Shown piece by piece: positions 16,238 through 24,767 of a stretch of 64,000 nt of DNA. Where the stretch lies: contig JBAWXE010000006.1 of NCBI GenBank assembly GCA_037144255.1, positions 1 to 64,000 on the forward strand, written 5' to 3'. Each line of letters begins with the position of its first letter. Positions within the stretch are counted from its first letter, which is position 1. A program made the position numbers and the translations under genes. The notes under the pieces were generated by a model, which saw only the letters and a list, made by a program, of their open reading frames with translations, was not told the origin of the DNA and made no database searches. The stretch is from JBAWXE01 sp037144255 (GTDB lineage Bacteria; Bacteroidota; Bacteroidia; Chitinophagales; Chitinophagaceae).

Positions 16238-17638
16238 ATGGATTACCGTATTGAGAAAGACACGATGGGCGAAGTGAAAGTGCCTAAAGATGCCTATTAT
16301 GGTGCGCAGACACAGCGCTCTATTGAAAATTTCAAAATAGCACAAGACATCAATAAGATGCCGAAAGAGATCATCAAGGCATTTGCTTATCTGAAAAAAG
16401 CAGCGGCACTTACTAATACAGATCTGGGTGTATTGCCTAAAGAAAAATCTGCAGCTATTGCTAACGTATGCGATGAGATATTGGCCGGTAAGCTGGATAA
16501 TGAATTTCCGCTGGTAGTTTGGCAAACAGGTTCGGGTACCCAATCGAACATGAATGTGAATAAAGTTGGGGCATATCGTGCACATGTGATCAACGGCGGA
16601 CAACTGACAGATAAAGACAAATTCATACACCCAAATGATGATGTAAACAAATCGCAGTCATCTAATGATACATTTCCTACAGCTATGCACATAGCTGCCT
16701 ACAAAATGCTGGTGGATGTAACGATACCGGGTATCAAGAAACTGCGTGATACGCTGGATAAGAAAGCAAAAGAATTCATGCAGGTGGTAAAAATAGGCCG
16801 TACCCACTTTATGGACGCTACACCACTAACACTAGGACAAGAGATCAGTGGTTATGTATCTCAGCTGGATCATGGATTGCGTGCTATCAATAACACATTA
16901 GCGCATCTGAGCGAACTGGCACTGGGTGGTACTGCAGTAGGTACAGGTATCAACACGCCTAAAGGCTATGATGTACAAGTAGCTAAGAAAATTGCAGAGC
17001 TGACAGGATTACCATTTATTACGGCTGAAAATAAATTTGAAAGTTTGGCTGCGCATGATGCAATAGTAGAAGCACATGGCGCACTTAAAACAGTAGCTGT
17101 GAGCCTGATGAAAATAGCTAACGATATTCGTATGCTTAGCTCAGGACCACGTTGCGGAATAGGTGAGATACATATACCTGATAATGAGCCTGGTTCGTCT
17201 ATCATGCCGGGTAAGGTAAACCCTACACAGTGTGAAGCGCTGACCATGATATCTGCCCAAGTAATGGGTAATGATGTGGCTATAGGTATTGGTGGAGCTA
17301 CCGGACATTTTGAACTTAATGTGTTCAAACCTGTGATGATCATGAACTTTCTGCACAGTGCCCGCCTGATAGGTGATGGTTGTGTATCATTCAATGACAA
17401 GTGTGCTGAAGGGATAGAACCTATACAAGCCAATATAGATAAGAATCTGCACAATTCACTGATGCTGGTAACGTCATTGAATACTAAAATAGGATATTAC
17501 AAAGCTGCTGAAATAGCACAAACTGCACATAAGCAAGGCAAGACGCTGAAACAAACAGCTATTGACCTAGGTTATTTAACCTCAGAACAGTTTGATGAGT
17601 GGGTTATCCCTGCTGAAATGGTAGGTGATATCAAATAG
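16238..17638 (+). CDS. fumC: Class II fumarate hydratase
   Basis: Interconverts fumarate and L-malate in the TCA cycle; a cytoplasmic homotetramer without an iron-sulfur cluster. The 466-aa length is standard. Signatures are the start [20 protein letters not shown], the substrate-binding [12 protein letters not shown], the catalytic [16 protein letters not shown] and the fumarase/aspartase signature [15 protein letters not shown]. The frame is open from 16160, but those 26 extra residues do not look like the family, and the -7 element at 16188 lies inside them, so ATG 16238 is chosen. Confidence 0.96.
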   Translation: MDYRIEKDTMGEVKVPKDAYYGAQTQRSIENFKIAQDINKMPKEIIKAFAYLKKAAALTNTDLGVLPKEKSAAIANVCDEILAGKLDNEFPLVVWQTGSGTQSNMNVNKVGAYRAHVINGGQLTDKDKFIHPNDDVNKSQSSNDTFPTAMHIAAYKMLVDVTIPGIKKLRDTLDKKAKEFMQVVKIGRTHFMDATPLTLGQEISGYVSQLDHGLRAINNTLAHLSELALGGTAVGTGINTPKGYDVQVAKKIAELTGLPFITAENKFESLAAHDAIVEAHGALKTVAVSLMKIANDIRMLSSGPRCGIGEIHIPDNEPGSSIMPGKVNPTQCEALTMISAQVMGNDVAIGIGGATGHFELNVFKPVMIMNFLHSARLIGDGCVSFNDKCAEGIEPIQANIDKNLHNSLMLVTSLNTKIGYYKAAEIAQTAHKQGKTLKQTAIDLGYLTSEQFDEWVIPAEMVGDIK

Positions 17639-17652
17639 CGCAATATGAATCC

Positions 17653-17702
17653 CCTATAAAATAGAAAGCCCCTGCATTTGCAGGGGCTTTCTATTTTATA
17701 GG
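17653..17702. terminator. Strong bidirectional terminator
   Basis: A 23-bp perfect stem (arms 17653-17675 and 17680-17702) with the four-base loop ATTT; the core is AAAGCCCCTGC/GCAGGGGCTTT flanked by A/T pairs. It separates fumC from the convergent gene at 17710-18189 and has suitable A/T flanks for both directions. Confidence 0.9.
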
Positions 17703-17709
17703 ATACCAA

Positions 17710-18189
17710 TTATTTAATAGTATTACATTTCTTTCTTAGTTCATTCTTATCTATTAGTATATTCATTTCCATTGCAGGGTCTTTCAGTATATTTTTATCT
17801 CCACAATCATACAGCTCTGACATGGGGTTTTTATCTAAGATCCATGCCTGCATTTTTTGTAAAGATGGTGGTGTTTTCAACAGTGCATAGTTTTTGTATG
17901 AGATCTTTAAGAAGGCTGTATTCTTACCTATGCCTCTGTTGTCCAGCCAGTAAGCATTGTGAAGAGATGTAGGTGTGGTAAAACCTTGATCTGTCTTAAT
18001 ATCGGTTGGATCAGGATAAGAGACAATCTTCTTCTTGTCAGCAGATAATTGTACAGGTACTAGTTGTGAATAGTTGTGCCGTGTTTTATAAACTAATGCC
18101 CGCGGTCCGGTAAGGGAAGCGGGCATCTGAGCACATACAATGTTATTGAAAGTTATCAATGAAATGATAACGATGAATGTTCTTATCAT
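17710..18189 (-). CDS. Small secreted protein coupled to the C10 protease
   Basis: Signal peptide at residues 1-20 (MIRTFIVIISLITFNNIVCA), then about 139 mature residues with no membrane segment. Recognisable blocks are PRALVYKT, VSYPDPTDIKT and YWLDNRGIGKNTAFLKISY; I have no family name for it, although the pattern looks conserved rather than random. Cysteines in YDCGD and KKCN could form a disulfide. Its start codon overlaps the stop of the C10 protease gene (ATGA), so the two are translated as a unit. A role as inhibitor, partner or chaperone of the protease is possible but unproven. A strong terminator follows. Confidence 0.72.
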   Translation of the reverse strand: MIRTFIVIISLITFNNIVCAQMPASLTGPRALVYKTRHNYSQLVPVQLSADKKKIVSYPDPTDIKTDQGFTTPTSLHNAYWLDNRGIGKNTAFLKISYKNYALLKTPPSLQKMQAWILDKNPMSELYDCGDKNILKDPAMEMNILIDKNELRKKCNTIK

Positions 18190-19985
18190 TTTTTGATCAT
18201 TACTTTGCTAGTCTCTGTTCCTTTGTTACTGCTAATTTGTATAAAGTATGTGCCTTCAGCAAATGTGCTAACAGGGATAGAGATATTAGTTTGGCCTGCA
18301 AGATATGTACTGTATACTTTTCTGCCGTAGATGTCAGACATCTGAATGTTAGTACTTATTGGATCAGTAAGGGTAATATTTACCATATCAGTAGCAGGGT
18401 TAGGATAGATATGAGTAACAGGATTATCATTAACAGTACTTACCGATGCCGGTGTTATTACTTCTATTTGTGTCATGTTGTTGTACATGCCAGTACCGGA
18501 GCCAGCCTGGAACCAAGTTTTAAGAGTTGGGCGATAGAATACACCTACATTGTAAGTGCCAGGCACCATGTGTGTAGAACCTGTAGTACTGAATGTTAAA
18601 GTACCTGTATTGCTACCCGCAGTTAAAGTGTTTCCGAAAACAACAGGTAAAGTATCAATAAAATTACCTTGCATATCAAATGCTCTTACTGCATAATCAC
18701 CTGTAAAACTAGCCGTACCATCATTGATCATATTGGCAATAACAGAGAATGGATGCGCGAACTGAATAGTATCCGGTGCTGTTATCTGAGCATTGAGGTC
18801 TAACACCATAGTAGGATGTGCAGGCTCAATACCTATGACCATTTCTTGTCCCTGATCGAAAGCATAACCTGCCATTGTAGGGTCCATAGCATCATTGGCA
18901 TAATAGCCATTATCAGATCCGCCCCAACCCCAGTTGGTATGTATCATATCGTTAACATCATAGCCATCAAGTACCCAGCAATGACCACCTGCACTGTTGT
19001 CGAAACCTACATATATAACAGGTCTGCTGGAATTGAATTCCATTTTTAGCATAGCTAGCCATTCGATAGCGCCAAAGTTGGTTCTGTCGAGACCTTGTAA
19101 GCTGTTCTTATATCCGAAATAAGTAGGTAATGCATATTCTGTACAGCTAGTGCCAAAACTTTGAGATTGAATAACCCATGCACCGCTGCCAGTAGGGCTA
19201 TAGTCCATATCTACGCTCACGCCGGCATTATACATTAAAGTAGCTACGGGTGTATTGTTGGTTACCAGAGTAGTAGGCATATTAGCCCATAAATAATGAG
19301 TAGTATCAAAATTGGCAGTTTGAAGACCATATTGAGGATTGGTAGCTGGAGTGTAACTATGACTACCGGTACCCATAGCAGGGTAATTCCAATATTTCAT
19401 TACCTGAGACATAGCTGTTGCCACACAACCAGTTACAGATAATTGATTTGCTGATTGATCGAAAGGGCAAAGAGCATTATAATAGGGAGATTGATTCCAT
19501 TTGGTCTTAACTAAAGGAAGTACTACAGCAACTGCGGTAGTTTTAGCCAAAAGTGTTGGGGTAGATAATGCTTCCCATTTACTGTTTACATCAGCAGTAG
19601 TTTTCATATTATGCTCTATACCATAACTAATAGTATTGTTATACCTATTGAACCAATAAGCAATATTAGAAGGCATATTAGTATTCAGGAAAGTACTTTC
19701 TGTGGAGTATCCTAAGACAGGATAAGCGATATCATCGGCAGAAATGATGACAAAACCATTGGTACTAGTATTAAATACATAGTATGTAGCTATCTGAGCA
19801 TTGTTGTTTTTAGTAGCTGTATATACCAATTGCAGGTCGTTAGTTCCTGATATTTTATTGGTAGCTGCCTGTCTATTCCAAAATGAGAATGCAATAGATC
19901 TTGCAGTAGGAACATCTACCGGTTTGGCCTTAACACCTATTGTATAAGCAAGGAGTGCTAAAAGAGCAAAGTAGCTTTTCTTCAT
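18186..19985 (-). CDS. Secreted C10-family cysteine peptidase (streptopain-like) with T9SS sorting domain
   Basis: Related to SpeB of streptococci and PrtT/interpain of Bacteroidota. Order: signal peptide (about 1-20); Spi-type inhibitory propeptide (about 21-150); catalytic domain with Cys near residue 187 in SVTGCVATAMSQVMKYW, His near 335 in GGHCWVLDGYD, and the conserved NWGWGG near 351. A spacer domain of beta type follows, then a T9SS type A sorting domain at the end (HIYPNPATDMVN, IQMSDIYGRKVYS, FAEGTYFIQIS, VMIKK). It should be exported as an inactive zymogen and activated outside. I start at MKKSYF, three codons inside the longest frame. Confidence 0.92.
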   Translation of the reverse strand: MKKSYFALLALLAYTIGVKAKPVDVPTARSIAFSFWNRQAATNKISGTNDLQLVYTATKNNNAQIATYYVFNTSTNGFVIISADDIAYPVLGYSTESTFLNTNMPSNIAYWFNRYNNTISYGIEHNMKTTADVNSKWEALSTPTLLAKTTAVAVVLPLVKTKWNQSPYYNALCPFDQSANQLSVTGCVATAMSQVMKYWNYPAMGTGSHSYTPATNPQYGLQTANFDTTHYLWANMPTTLVTNNTPVATLMYNAGVSVDMDYSPTGSGAWVIQSQSFGTSCTEYALPTYFGYKNSLQGLDRTNFGAIEWLAMLKMEFNSSRPVIYVGFDNSAGGHCWVLDGYDVNDMIHTNWGWGGSDNGYYANDAMDPTMAGYAFDQGQEMVIGIEPAHPTMVLDLNAQITAPDTIQFAHPFSVIANMINDGTASFTGDYAVRAFDMQGNFIDTLPVVFGNTLTAGSNTGTLTFSTTGSTHMVPGTYNVGVFYRPTLKTWFQAGSGTGMYNNMTQIEVITPASVSTVNDNPVTHIYPNPATDMVNITLTDPISTNIQMSDIYGRKVYSTYLAGQTNISIPVSTFAEGTYFIQISSNKGTETSKVMIKK

Positions 19986-20014
19986 ATTATGCATGCAACT
20001 TTATGTGCATCTTA

Positions 20015-20022
20015 CAAACATA
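20015..20022 (-). promoter_or_regulatory. -7 element upstream of the C10 peptidase
   Basis: TATGTTTG on the minus strand matches TANNTTTG and gives a leader of about 23 bases to ATG 19985. No -33 element at the right distance was found. Confidence 0.35.
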
Positions 20023-20181
20023 ACATATTTAACAACATAATGTTATCATCTCAAAGTCAAAAAAGATGGTATTTTGATGAAACGGTATTAATTCGGATCG
20101 AATATGTTGTGTTATTTCTAATGTGTTCCTAATGAATAGGATAGTGTAAAATAATAGCTGAAAGGGATTGCTAAAATTTAA

Positions 20182-20208
20182 AAAGCACCTGTTTATAGCA
20201 GGTGCTTT
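20182..20208 (-). terminator. Terminator of the MaoC-like gene
   Basis: Stem AAAGCACCTG/CAGGTGCTTT with a seven-base loop, and T-rich sequence on the minus-strand side, about 32 bases past the stop of the gene at 20240-20650. Confidence 0.75.
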
Positions 20209-20239
20209 CTTTTTCAAATAAAGTGTAGGTCATTGAGAA

Positions 20240-20650
20240 TTACCAAACGTACTGCTTTTTGTTCAGTAACATAGCTTCTCCAACAATTGTTTGATCGCCT
20301 GTAGCAGGATCTAATACTATACATTCGTAGAGGATACGATTCTTTTCAGGGAAAATTTCTTTCACCTTAATAACTGCCTCGTAGGTAGTATCTACGAACA
20401 TTGGTTTCAGCCATTTGAGGCTCTGAGTCATGTATACATGACCATCGGCATACCAAAGCGCACCAAATATCTTAGTGAAAACACTGGCACCTAAGAAACC
20501 ATGAATGATGTTGCGTCCGAACATACTATTCTTACCTGCGTCTGCATCAATATGCAGCGGGTTGGTATCGCCGCTAACGCGTGCATAAGTATCTACATCA
20601 GCTTGTGTGTAGCTGTACTTGTGACGAAATTCGTCTCCGATCTTTAACAT
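20240..20650 (-). CDS. MaoC-like (R)-specific enoyl-CoA hydratase
   Basis: 136-aa single hot-dog domain. The hydratase motif YARVSGDTNPLHID carries the catalytic Asp and His, followed by IIHGFLGASVFTKIFG. PhaJ enzymes of this type hydrate trans-2-enoyl-CoA from beta-oxidation to (R)-3-hydroxyacyl-CoA, the monomer for polyhydroxyalkanoate (PHA). A PHA role is suggested here because the next gene, divergent across a 540-bp gap, encodes a PhaE-like synthase subunit. A different acyl-CoA or thioester substrate remains possible. Confidence 0.85.
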   Translation of the reverse strand: MLKIGDEFRHKYSYTQADVDTYARVSGDTNPLHIDADAGKNSMFGRNIIHGFLGASVFTKIFGALWYADGHVYMTQSLKWLKPMFVDTTYEAVIKVKEIFPEKNRILYECIVLDPATGDQTIVGEAMLLNKKQYVW

Positions 20651-20671
20651 AGAAAAATATTTTTTACTCTG

Positions 20672-20705
20672 CCAATGTACTAGTTTTTACATTATTTGTA
20701 CCAAA
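20672..20705 (-). promoter_or_regulatory. Candidate promoter of the MaoC-like gene
   Basis: On the minus strand TTTG (20702-20705), 22-bp spacer, TACATTGG (20672-20679). One base differs from TANNTTTG and the spacer is slightly long. Confidence 0.35.
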
Positions 20706-21027
20706 ACAAATCTCTTCACACAGATAGATTTCTTATTTGTCAGAGCACATATGTTCAATGCTGCAAATTTGGTAATATGCATTCAAAACATCATTTGATA
20801 TGAGGGAAAAATAAATTGCTGAAATTAGCCACTCTAGGGGTTTTGAGGGGGAAATGTTGGTTAAAAACGTGCTATCATTTAGGAATATAAAATAATTGTA
20901 AATAATTGAAAATCAATTTGTTGTGTTTGAATTTAGTTGAATTTGCCAAATGTTAAGGCAACAGCTAAAAAATGTTAATTTTTCCTTAAGTAATTGGATA
21001 AAAGATAATTTATAGGGAAAAGATGAA

Positions 21028-21035
21028 TACTTTTG
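21028..21035 (+). promoter_or_regulatory. -7 element upstream of phaE-like gene
   Basis: TACTTTTG matches TANNTTTG. It implies a leader of about 150 bases. No -33 element at the usual spacing was found. Confidence 0.35.
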
Positions 21036-21190
21036 CGGCGCGAAAAGGAAATGGAATGTGTGGGAAATCGGGAAAGAAAAAAAGCCGAAAGAACACGCTG
21101 AAAAGTAAAGAATGTATTGCAATATAAGCAAAAAATTATTTCGCAAAACAAATAAGACATAATTCTTTTTACATTATAAAAACTACAAAA

Positions 21191-22675
21191 ATGAGTAACC
21201 AAGACAGTAAGAATTTCGTTGACAATGTATTGAATGCACAAAAGCAAGTAGTGGATACCGTGGTAGAAAACACTAAGAAGCTAGCTAATGGTAATGCTAT
21301 GGTGAACGATACTATTGAAAAAGGTAGCGAATGGTACAATAACTGGTTGGAGAAACAAAAGACAATTTTTTCTCAAACGAGTGAAAAAACTGCGGCAGCC
21401 GGTGAAAAAGCAAAAGACGGTATGTCTAAAATGAGCGAATTCTACCAAAACTGGTTTGGAACGCAAATGAACATGGCTAAGCAAATGTGGGAAACAAGTG
21501 CAAGCGCTATGAAAAATGCTTCTTCAAATAATTCTGCAGATATGATGAATCCGATGGCACAATGGACCAACTGGATGAACAACATGCAGAACATGAACAA
21601 TGCTACTAACTGGATGAACCAAGGTAACAATTGGATGAACCAAATGCAGAACATGAATCCATTCAATATGGATGCTATGAAGAAAGCTAACGAGAATAGC
21701 ACTAATATTTTCAACCAGTATTATGAATTGCTGAATAACAATTTTGCAGAAATGCAAAAGAACTTTGCTGCCGGTAGCACTGCACAAGATGCTTATGGTA
21801 ACATGGTGAATGTAACAGAAGGTTTTACACGTTTCTACGAAATGTGGTCTCCTTTATGGAAATCTATTCAAGAAAAATCATTCAATATGGATATGTACAA
21901 ACAGTGGGCTAACCCAGTGCAGTACAAAGACCTGATGGATAAATATTTTGGTTTCATGCCAGAAAATGCACGTCAATACATGCAGAACATGGGTAACATG
22001 ATGCAAGATAATATGAAGCAAATGGGTGGAAACGGTATGAATGGTTTTCAACAAATGCGCGGTATGATGTCTAATATGCCAGGCATGAATGGATCTGAAA
22101 TATTTGGTAATATGCTGAATGGCTACAATGCTTTCTATAACAATATGAGTAATGCGGTAGCTCCATTGGCTAAAATGATCACTCCGAATCAACAAACTAA
22201 GACGATGATGGAATGGAATGATATTTCTAACCGTATGATGGTTTATAATATCAAAAATTCTGAGTTGCAATATATGATCTACAACCAAGGTTCGAAAGTA
22301 ATGGACAAATTGGCTGAGAACATTATGAGCAAAATAGAGAAAGGTGAAGAGTATAACAGCATGATGGCATTGTATCAAGAGTGGCTGAATATCAGCGACA
22401 AGAACTTTGTTAGCCTGTTTGAAACTGAAGAATATGGTAAACTGATGGCAGAAGTAAGTTCATTACAAATGAAACTGCGTAAGGATATAGAAATGCAAAT
22501 GGAAAAAATGTTTGCAAATGTACCTGTGGCTACACGCAGCGAAATGGATGAAATGTACAAGACTATCTACGATCTGAAAAAACAAGTGCGTCAGCTGGAA
22601 AAAATGATGGAAATGGAAAGTGAAGATGAAATAGTAGAAGAAAAACCGGCACGTAAGACAGCTAGCAAGAAATAA
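21191..22675 (+). CDS. phaE: PhaE-like subunit of class III PHA synthase
   Basis: 494 aa. In class III systems PhaE binds and activates the catalytic PhaC subunit that polymerises (R)-3-hydroxyacyl-CoA at the granule surface. The C-terminal third matches PhaE: MMALYQEWLNISDKNFVSLF, ETEEYGKLMAEVSSLQMKLR, VATRSEMDEMYKTIYDLKKQ and a coiled coil VRQLEKMMEME. The N-terminal two thirds are helical, phasin-like and extremely rich in Met, Asn and Gln (WMNNMQNMNNATNWMNQ). The tail is charged and ends in Lys (PARKTASKK). No PhaC is encoded in this window. A phasin with only distant relation to PhaE is the alternative. Confidence 0.8.
   Translation: MSNQDSKNFVDNVLNAQKQVVDTVVENTKKLANGNAMVNDTIEKGSEWYNNWLEKQKTIFSQTSEKTAAAGEKAKDGMSKMSEFYQNWFGTQMNMAKQMWETSASAMKNASSNNSADMMNPMAQWTNWMNNMQNMNNATNWMNQGNNWMNQMQNMNPFNMDAMKKANENSTNIFNQYYELLNNNFAEMQKNFAAGSTAQDAYGNMVNVTEGFTRFYEMWSPLWKSIQEKSFNMDMYKQWANPVQYKDLMDKYFGFMPENARQYMQNMGNMMQDNMKQMGGNGMNGFQQMRGMMSNMPGMNGSEIFGNMLNGYNAFYNNMSNAVAPLAKMITPNQQTKTMMEWNDISNRMMVYNIKNSELQYMIYNQGSKVMDKLAENIMSKIEKGEEYNSMMALYQEWLNISDKNFVSLFETEEYGKLMAEVSSLQMKLRKDIEMQMEKMFANVPVATRSEMDEMYKTIYDLKKQVRQLEKMMEMESEDEIVEEKPARKTASKK
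21569..21658 (+). repeat. Imperfect 30-bp coding repeat in phaE
   Basis: 21569-21598 and 21629-21658 agree in 26 of 30 bases, encoding NWMNNMQNMN and NWMNQMQNMN. A shorter middle unit (NWMNQG) lies at 21608-21625. The pattern suggests expansion by internal duplication. Confidence 0.65.
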
Positions 22676-22705
22676 TTTCAAAATAGCTTGTGTTTAAGAA
22701 TACAG

Positions 22706-22737
22706 AAGGGCGATGCATTTGCATCGCCCTTACTTTT
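22706..22737 (+). terminator. Terminator after phaE-like gene
   Basis: 11-bp stem AAGGGCGATGC/GCATCGCCCTT with loop ATTT and tail ACTTTTT, about 30 bases past the stop. Confidence 0.9.
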
Positions 22738-22756
22738 TGCAATTGTATGTTGTGGG

Positions 22757-23611
22757 TTAGTAAGCTTTCAGCATTCGGTTATTGCCTTGCATGTCCTTAC
22801 GTACCTCTACATGAGTATAACCATATAGTTGGAATAGTTTTTTAGTTTCCAGTGCATGGTCTACATGCAATTCGCAATAGATACAACCTTTTTTATTGAG
22901 GTGTGTACGGCCAAAAGCAGCGAGAGACTTATAAAATATGAGTGGATCTTCTGAAGGGACGAATAATGCTAGAGCAGGTTCGTGATCTCTGACATTTACA
23001 TGTAGTTTCTCTTTTTCGACCAAAGGTATATACGGAGGATTAGAAACAATGATATCGTAATGAGGTAGACGGTTCCACATTTCGTGTTTGATAAAATCGA
23101 GATGCAGAAAGTTGATATTAGTATCGAGCTTGATAGCATTATTCTTAGCTACATCTAGGGCCTGATTGCTGATATCGCATGAGGTAATGGATGTGTTGAG
23201 CATGGCTAGCTTGAGAGAAATAGGGATGCAACCGCTGCCTGTGCCAACATCTAAGATCGATAGGTCTTTCTGATGTTCATGGTTCTCAGAAATGATCCAT
23301 TGTACCAGTTCTTCTGTTTCGGGGCGAGGAATGAGCACATGTTCATTCACTTTGAAATCGTGCCCCATGAATAAAGTACTGCCCAATACATACTGAAGTG
23401 GAGTGCCTTTTAGTAATTTTGCTTTAAAGTTGATAAATTGTATTTCCTGATCTGCTCTCAGGGCCTGATCTTTGTTCATCAGGCGTTGCATTTTATTTAA
23501 TCCGGTAATATGATGTAAGACATCGTGTGCAATAGCAGTTGCCTCATGAGTATCGTACAACATTTCTAGTTCGTCGCGAAGCTGATAGAATGCCTGATTA
23601 TTTGAAAACAT
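22757..23611 (-). CDS. prmC: Release factor glutamine methyltransferase
   Basis: Methylates the GGQ glutamine of peptide chain release factors 1 and 2. It has an N-terminal helical domain with GTPLQYVLGSTLFMGHDF and IPRPETEELV. The Rossmann methyltransferase domain follows with the SAM site ILDVGTGSGCIPISL. The catalytic SNPPYIP near residue 190 binds the target glutamine. Length of 284 aa is normal. It is transcribed divergently from ribD; the two start codons are 66 bp apart. Confidence 0.95.
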   Translation of the reverse strand: MFSNNQAFYQLRDELEMLYDTHEATAIAHDVLHHITGLNKMQRLMNKDQALRADQEIQFINFKAKLLKGTPLQYVLGSTLFMGHDFKVNEHVLIPRPETEELVQWIISENHEHQKDLSILDVGTGSGCIPISLKLAMLNTSITSCDISNQALDVAKNNAIKLDTNINFLHLDFIKHEMWNRLPHYDIIVSNPPYIPLVEKEKLHVNVRDHEPALALFVPSEDPLIFYKSLAAFGRTHLNKKGCIYCELHVDHALETKKLFQLYGYTHVEVRKDMQGNNRMLKAY

Positions 23612-23677
23612 GTGTATAAAGATATAAATGAATCATTAAGAACAAAGCGGTCTGAAATTATTGTTACATTAGTATAT

Positions 23678-24757
23678 ATGTTAAGCATAAGAGAGGAAAA
23701 ATATATGAAAAGGTGCATGGAGTTGGCCCAATTTGCCAAAGGGCATACAGCGCCTAATCCTATGGTAGGAGCTGTATTAGTACATGATGGAATAATAATA
23801 GGTGAAGGGTGGCATAAGGAATATGGAAAGGCGCATGCAGAAGTGAATTGTATAGATAGTGTGAGTGCAGATAATAAAAAATTAATACCAGAGAGTACTA
23901 TGTATGTGAATCTGGAGCCATGTGCGCATGAAGGGAAAACACCAGCTTGTGCTAAGAGATTAATACAGGAAAAAGTACATGCGGTATATATATCAAACGT
24001 TGATCCATTTGAGCAAGTGAGGGGAAAAGGGATAAACATATTAGAGCATGCAGATATAAAAGTGAAGGAAGGCACACTAAAAGATGCCGGACTATGGCTG
24101 AACAGAAGATTTTTCTGTTATCATCAACAAAAACGGCCTTATATCATACTGAAGTGGGCGCAGAGCTATGAAGGTAATTTAGCCCCTGCAGATAAGAGCC
24201 GAATGCAACTGAGTAATACGAGTAGCCAACAGTTAGTGCATAAATGGCGTATGGAAGAAGCAGCTATAATGGTAGGATATCATACTGCTATGAATGATAA
24301 CCCGCAGTTAACTGCCAGAAAATGGGAAGGTAAGCAGCCACTAAGAATAATACTGGATAGGAATCTACAATTGCCTAAGACACATAATATTTATAATGGA
24401 GAGGCTGTCACCTGGATCATCAATGAAGTGGAAGATGGAATCGTAGGTAATGTAACATATGTGCGGCTGCGGTTTGATGGCACCTTATTGCAACAAATAT
24501 TGAATAAACTACATGCAGCTAAAATACTTTCGTTGATGGTAGAAGGCGGTGCTGAGTTGCTAAATAGTTTTATGAAGGAAGGCTTGTGGGATGAGGCAAG
24601 AGTATTTGAAACAACTGTAAGCATAGAAAAGGGATTAGCAGCCCCTAATATGAAAAAGAATGAAAGGAAATTAGAGTTGGCTATAGAAGATGATATGCTA
24701 GAAGTATATGTGAACCAAGAGAGTGCATATCCTTATATTAGCGGTATGGAATTATAA
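23678..24757 (+). CDS. ribD: Bifunctional riboflavin deaminase/reductase
   Basis: Catalyses the second and third steps of riboflavin synthesis: deamination of the pyrimidine intermediate, then NADPH-dependent side-chain reduction. The N-terminal zinc deaminase domain shows TAPNPMVGAVLV, the ligand-bearing KAHAEVNCID and EPCAHEGKTPACAK. The C-terminal reductase domain shows PYIILKWAQSYEGNL and LMVEGGAELLNSFM. I start at ATG 23678 (359 aa); a GTG-started longer frame from 23612 adds 22 residues outside the family pattern. The transporter gene follows after 10 bp. Confidence 0.95.
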   Translation: MLSIREEKYMKRCMELAQFAKGHTAPNPMVGAVLVHDGIIIGEGWHKEYGKAHAEVNCIDSVSADNKKLIPESTMYVNLEPCAHEGKTPACAKRLIQEKVHAVYISNVDPFEQVRGKGINILEHADIKVKEGTLKDAGLWLNRRFFCYHQQKRPYIILKWAQSYEGNLAPADKSRMQLSNTSSQQLVHKWRMEEAAIMVGYHTAMNDNPQLTARKWEGKQPLRIILDRNLQLPKTHNIYNGEAVTWIINEVEDGIVGNVTYVRLRFDGTLLQQILNKLHAAKILSLMVEGGAELLNSFMKEGLWDEARVFETTVSIEKGLAAPNMKKNERKLELAIEDDMLEVYVNQESAYPYISGMEL

Positions 24758-24767
24758 ATGGAATTAG

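Larger units (their letters stand above)
20651..21190. other. 540-bp divergent intergenic region
   Basis: No coding sequence or RNA gene is recognised. The region is very AT-rich and carries candidate promoters on both strands (20672-20705 minus, 21028-21035 plus). About 155 bases lie between the plus-strand -7 element and the phaE start, leaving room for a long leader. Confidence 0.5.

Noticed and set aside
21878..22378. Minus-strand 166-aa frame rich in His and Ile
   Set aside because: It is a shadow of the Met/Asn-rich phaE coding strand; composition is explained by antisense reading.
23612..23677. GTG-started extension of ribD
   Set aside because: It abuts the prmC start codon and carries no family sequence; ATG 23678 fits RibD.
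23566..24075. Minus-strand 169-aa frame across the prmC-ribD junction
   Set aside because: It is antisense to the strongly conserved RibD deaminase domain and overlaps prmC in another frame.
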